8,494 nt of DNA from Lentisphaeria bacterium (GTDB lineage Bacteria; Verrucomicrobiota; Lentisphaeria; Oligosphaerales; PUNB01). Shown piece by piece: positions 6,165-8,494 of this stretch. The notes beneath the pieces are model-generated. The model ran no database searches, had not been told where the DNA came from, and saw nothing but the letters and a program-made list of their open reading frames with translations. Position 1 is the stretch's first letter. Every line of letters begins with the position of its first letter. The stretch covers positions 1 to 8,494 of the forward strand of contig SLNM01000322.1 in the NCBI GenBank assembly GCA_007133055.1, in the 5' to 3' direction. The position numbers and the translations under genes are program-made.

Positions 6165-6277
6165 TCAAAACGTATTGTACGGTCCCAGGAAGCGCACGCC
6201 GTTAAAATGAATCAGAGCAAGCCCAGTGATACCAGAATTTGCCGTGCGCCCTCGATATAACATTCTTTCTTGCTCAT
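6165..6277 (-). pseudogene. Relic of a BsuBI/PstI-type restriction endonuclease
   Basis: The methyltransferase stop overlaps an ATG (6277-6275, ATGA arrangement). That frame opens with MSKKE and continues EGARQILVSLGL, resembling the N-terminus of BsuBI/PstI endonucleases (PstI: KEAKEILKALGL), then stops at TGA 6214-6212. Shifted to another frame, codons from 6212 read IHFNGVRFLGPYNTF and end at TGA 6167-6165, resembling the family's extreme C-terminus (PstI: HFNGDRFLGPH). The two ends meet near 6213-6220. Known members are about 315-330 residues, so roughly 280-290 central codons are absent, by a deletion that also broke the frame. The motif recognition is from memory of the family. Nothing functional can remain of the nuclease: the whole catalytic region is gone. 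The tight overlap implies the methyltransferase and nuclease once formed one operon with the nuclease second. Confidence 0.82.
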
Positions 6278-7755
6278 GCGGTCAAAGCTCCCACCTTGGC
6301 TTCAACTTGTCCCTGTGACGGCACTCCCTGTCGCATAATCCACTCACCCAACTGAATCAAAATTTGGCGGCTCGGATATTTCATCAGCCTAAGGTCTGTT
6401 GCGTTAACCTGTGTGTGGCCATTGAAGCATCTGAAGTGCTCGTCCACGGCAGTCGTGTTAAGGAATGCAGCCATGCCTCTGGCCAATGCCTCTGGTAAAC
6501 CGCGCCTGTTTTCATGAAAAAGATTCAAGTGGTTCTCGAAGCCGAGCAACGGCAGAGAACCGAATAACGCTGGTTCAACCACGCTTGCCATGACTCGACG
6601 CTTCTCCTCCTTGGCCGAGAAGCGTCGTACCACGCAGTAAAAGCCATTCGGGTAAAGCCATTTCTCGGTTTCGGTGTTAAGCTCAATCGCATTGGGCTTC
6701 CTGGTTTCCTCAATCGGCCACTTGGTGGTGCCGCCGGTAAAATGGCCGGGGTAAAGCAATGGCACGGTGCCCGGCCGAGGCATGTCCCGCAAGTACTTTT
6801 TCAGGCGAAAATCGACTACCGGGCCGGTTGACACCTTGATGCCAAGGTCCGTCAAGGTGTAATGAATCGCCTTGGATTGTTCTATGATACTCTGTTCGGA
6901 TGTCGCAGGAACATGGACAAAACGCTCATGGTCGCACGGGAGAACGATCCGTTCAAACGGGTGTTCACACGTGGTCAGGTCGGAAAAACTGCCGTCTGTA
7001 CTGGTTGTAATCGTCACCGGTCCCTGCTGGCCATTGCGCTCCAAGCGAATAATGATATTCTCCTGCAGCACGTCATCATCCTTGAAGGCTTTGCTGCGGG
7101 ACCCGAACAAGTGTATGTGGTGAATTGACGCCCGTTCAAGAACGAATTCGCGGAATGGTCGGTAATAAGGGCCATTGCAGAAGCTGCGCGGAATAATTGC
7201 CACGATCTGCCCGCCCGGGGCGGCTTGAGCCACGGCCAGCGCTACAAAGGCACTATACATATTTACCGTCTCGATACCGGCACGGCGCAAGGCCAGCCGA
7301 TGCGCGGAATTACTGCCAATCTTTCTATAGGGAGGATTGAGTATGGCGTGAGTATACCTTGGAAGAGTCTTGGAAAACCATCCATTGAAAACCGCGTCTG
7401 AGGCGGCATGGATGAAGTCTTCCCCATGTATCGCTATCGATAGTGCATCATTCTTATAGTCGCCCAAGGTCTTGGCTAACTGCCTGTGCAACGAGTCATC
7501 GACCTCAAAGGCATCCACTTCAACGCGTTGGAAGCCAAATCCTCCCGAAACCCATCGCTCCAAAAAAGCCGCAGCAAGAGACCCAATCCCTGCACCCGCA
7601 TCGAGAAGGCGGCAGATTCCGTTGGCAGGTGGGAACAAGTCCGCCATAAATGCCGCAATTTGAGCAGGTGTCAGGAACTGCCCCAAGCATGACTTCTTTT
7701 TCGCATCCGTGCTTTTGGACAACTTTAATCGGGATTGTTCAACACCTGACAGCAA
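6274..7755 (-). CDS. BsuBI/PstI-type adenine-N6 DNA methyltransferase
   Basis: Transfers a methyl group from S-adenosylmethionine to adenine N6 in a short DNA site; the best-known family members modify CTGCAG, but this enzyme's target is not proven by sequence. The 493 residues match the family's usual length of about 500. Motif X is GQFLTP (25-30), motif I is LLDAGAGIGS (50-59) and catalytic motif IV is NPPY (140-143, in AILNPPYRKI); the order X-I-IV fits the gamma class. The C-terminal part (about 290-490) would be the target-recognition region. The TTG start at 7755 is supported by AGAGG (minus strand, 7767-7763) seven bases upstream. The stop overlaps the start of the endonuclease relic, so this is a solitary methyltransferase that lost its nuclease. 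No frame lesion is seen, so it is probably still made. Confidence 0.92.
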   Translation of the reverse strand: MLSGVEQSRLKLSKSTDAKKKSCLGQFLTPAQIAAFMADLFPPANGICRLLDAGAGIGSLAAAFLERWVSGGFGFQRVEVDAFEVDDSLHRQLAKTLGDYKNDALSIAIHGEDFIHAASDAVFNGWFSKTLPRYTHAILNPPYRKIGSNSAHRLALRRAGIETVNMYSAFVALAVAQAAPGGQIVAIIPRSFCNGPYYRPFREFVLERASIHHIHLFGSRSKAFKDDDVLQENIIIRLERNGQQGPVTITTSTDGSFSDLTTCEHPFERIVLPCDHERFVHVPATSEQSIIEQSKAIHYTLTDLGIKVSTGPVVDFRLKKYLRDMPRPGTVPLLYPGHFTGGTTKWPIEETRKPNAIELNTETEKWLYPNGFYCVVRRFSAKEEKRRVMASVVEPALFGSLPLLGFENHLNLFHENRRGLPEALARGMAAFLNTTAVDEHFRCFNGHTQVNATDLRLMKYPSRQILIQLGEWIMRQGVPSQGQVEAKVGALTA

Positions 7756-7799
7756 TTCAAAACCTCTGGTGATAATTTGTCATCAACTGACTTTGTGGC

Positions 7800-7994
7800 C
7801 TAGTTGAACAGACGCTGCCGGAGATTGTTCCAGCACTTTTTTGTCTTCTCGCGGCGTGGAACCCAGCTTCTCATAACGGCCAAAAACATAGCATAGGGAA
7901 CCCACGAATCAAGCTTGTCGAAAGCGGACGAGGCTTCTGGAAAAGCTCGGTGTGCCTGCTCGATCAGCCCCCGCATTTCCTGAATGCCGCTCAC
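7800..7994 (-). CDS. Small uncertain ORF after the dehydrogenase, possibly frameshifted
   Basis: A 64-codon frame whose GTG start overlaps the dehydrogenase stop (GTGA), suggesting coupling. I recognise no family. The first 30 codons or so read like plausible soluble protein (EMRGLIEQAHRAFPEASS), while the tail is rich in W, R and K (SWVPRREKTKKCWNNLRQR) and looks less natural. In another frame, 7908-7783 is open and reads YVFGRYEKLGSTPRE then DKKVLEQSPAASVQLGHKVS, more protein-like and ending 27 bases before the methyltransferase start. The two halves may be one gene broken by a frameshift, or neither may be real. No membrane segment or motif is visible. Confidence 0.3.
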   Translation of the reverse strand: MSGIQEMRGLIEQAHRAFPEASSAFDKLDSWVPYAMFLAVMRSWVPRREKTKKCWNNLRQRLFN

Positions 7995-8494
7995 TTGGAC
8001 CAGGGAAACTGGAAACCCAGTGAGAATCTAGTGTTCAAGGCGGAAATTTGATCCTGCAAAGTTGGTGGTACCGGACAGCCATGCTGTTGGCGGTACTGCC
8101 AGGCCAGCCACTCTTTTTCGCCCGCAGTATATATACGCTCATGGCCGGCGGCTTTCTGTGATTCTCTAAGCTGCCGCAGGATGGTGCCGGCGATTTTTTT
8201 GAAAATGGCCGGGGCAATGAAATTCTCGATGTTTATGGCCATGAAAAAGTGACCGAGCGGGTAGGGGATTCTGTGTCCGTCCTGGTCGAAGCCGGACAGT
8301 TCCTTCATGAATTTACCCTCGGCCAGCGCGGCCGAGAGCACTTCCACGGCGGTGGCGTAGCCGTAGCCTTTGTAGCCTGCTGTTTCCTCGCCCAGCCCCC
8401 CCAGAGGGATCAGGGCGGCGGCACCCTCGGCCAGGGCGGTCAGCGCGGTTGGCGGGTCGGTCATAGACTCGCCGTCGCGTCCCACCACCCATCC
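7991..8494 (-). CDS. Malate/L-lactate dehydrogenase family (Ldh_2), C-terminal part
   Basis: An NAD(P)-dependent 2-hydroxyacid oxidoreductase of the malate/L-lactate/ureidoglycolate dehydrogenase family (unrelated to classical malate dehydrogenase). The frame is open to the right edge, so only the last 167 residues are in the window; the full family length is about 330-370. Recognisable blocks are RDGESMTDPPTA near the start, LIPLGG followed by GYKGYGYATAVEVLSAAL, GHFFMAINIENF, and the terminal HGCPVPPTLQDQI. The ALIPLGG-GYKGYG pair is characteristic of the cofactor and substrate region of this family. The exact substrate cannot be told. The stop (7993-7991) overlaps a GTG that may start a small downstream ORF, and all genes to the left down to 4913 lie on the same strand. 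Confidence 0.9.
   Translation of the reverse strand, partial: GWVVGRDGESMTDPPTALTALAEGAAALIPLGGLGEETAGYKGYGYATAVEVLSAALAEGKFMKELSGFDQDGHRIPYPLGHFFMAINIENFIAPAIFKKIAGTILRQLRESQKAAGHERIYTAGEKEWLAWQYRQQHGCPVPPTLQDQISALNTRFSLGFQFPWSK

Noticed and set aside
1..8494. CRISPR array, tRNA or rRNA genes
   Set aside because: No regularly spaced repeats with unique spacers of CRISPR size, and no tRNA-like or rRNA-like segments were noticed on either strand.

Overview
The window is bacterial chromosomal DNA, mostly GC-rich (roughly 55-65 % by eye) with closely packed genes and short intergenic spacers that carry hairpin-forming repeats. Nothing fixes the taxonomy. An M24 peptidase coupled to a large right-handed beta-helix protein, with an Ldh_2-type dehydrogenase nearby, would suit a polysaccharide- or peptide-degrading Gram-negative, possibly of the Planctomycetes-Verrucomicrobia-Lentisphaerae group. 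That placement is inference only.

Left part (1-3830, + strand): a 519-base gene-free leader holds a small hairpin, a 13-base tandem repeat, two diverged palindromic repeat units and a plausible promoter. It precedes a two-gene unit: an Xaa-Pro aminopeptidase-like M24 metallopeptidase (520-1713) and, two bases later, a 704-residue beta-helix protein resembling GH141-type carbohydrate-active proteins (1716-3830).

Middle (3831-4912): a nested-palindrome element (3839-3934) is followed by a BrnT-like toxin and CopG/BrnA-like antitoxin pair (4073-4620). The pair overlaps by four bases and is visibly AT-richer than its surroundings, as expected of a mobile stability module. A gene-free stretch with a perfect 11-bp hairpin separates it from the convergent minus-strand genes.

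Right part (4913-8494, all minus strand; transcription order is right to left): the 3' part of a malate/L-lactate dehydrogenase (Ldh_2) entering from the right edge; a small uncertain ORF region that may be a frameshifted gene; a full-length BsuBI/PstI-type adenine-N6 DNA methyltransferase; a collapsed relic of its partner restriction endonuclease; and an RluA-family pseudouridine synthase. The relic is the most striking object here. The methyltransferase stop overlaps an ATG that opens a peptide resembling the BsuBI/PstI endonuclease N-terminus. After about 20 codons this runs, in a different frame, straight into a peptide resembling that family's extreme C-terminus. Nearly the whole nuclease gene is missing, leaving an apparently intact methyltransferase without its nuclease.
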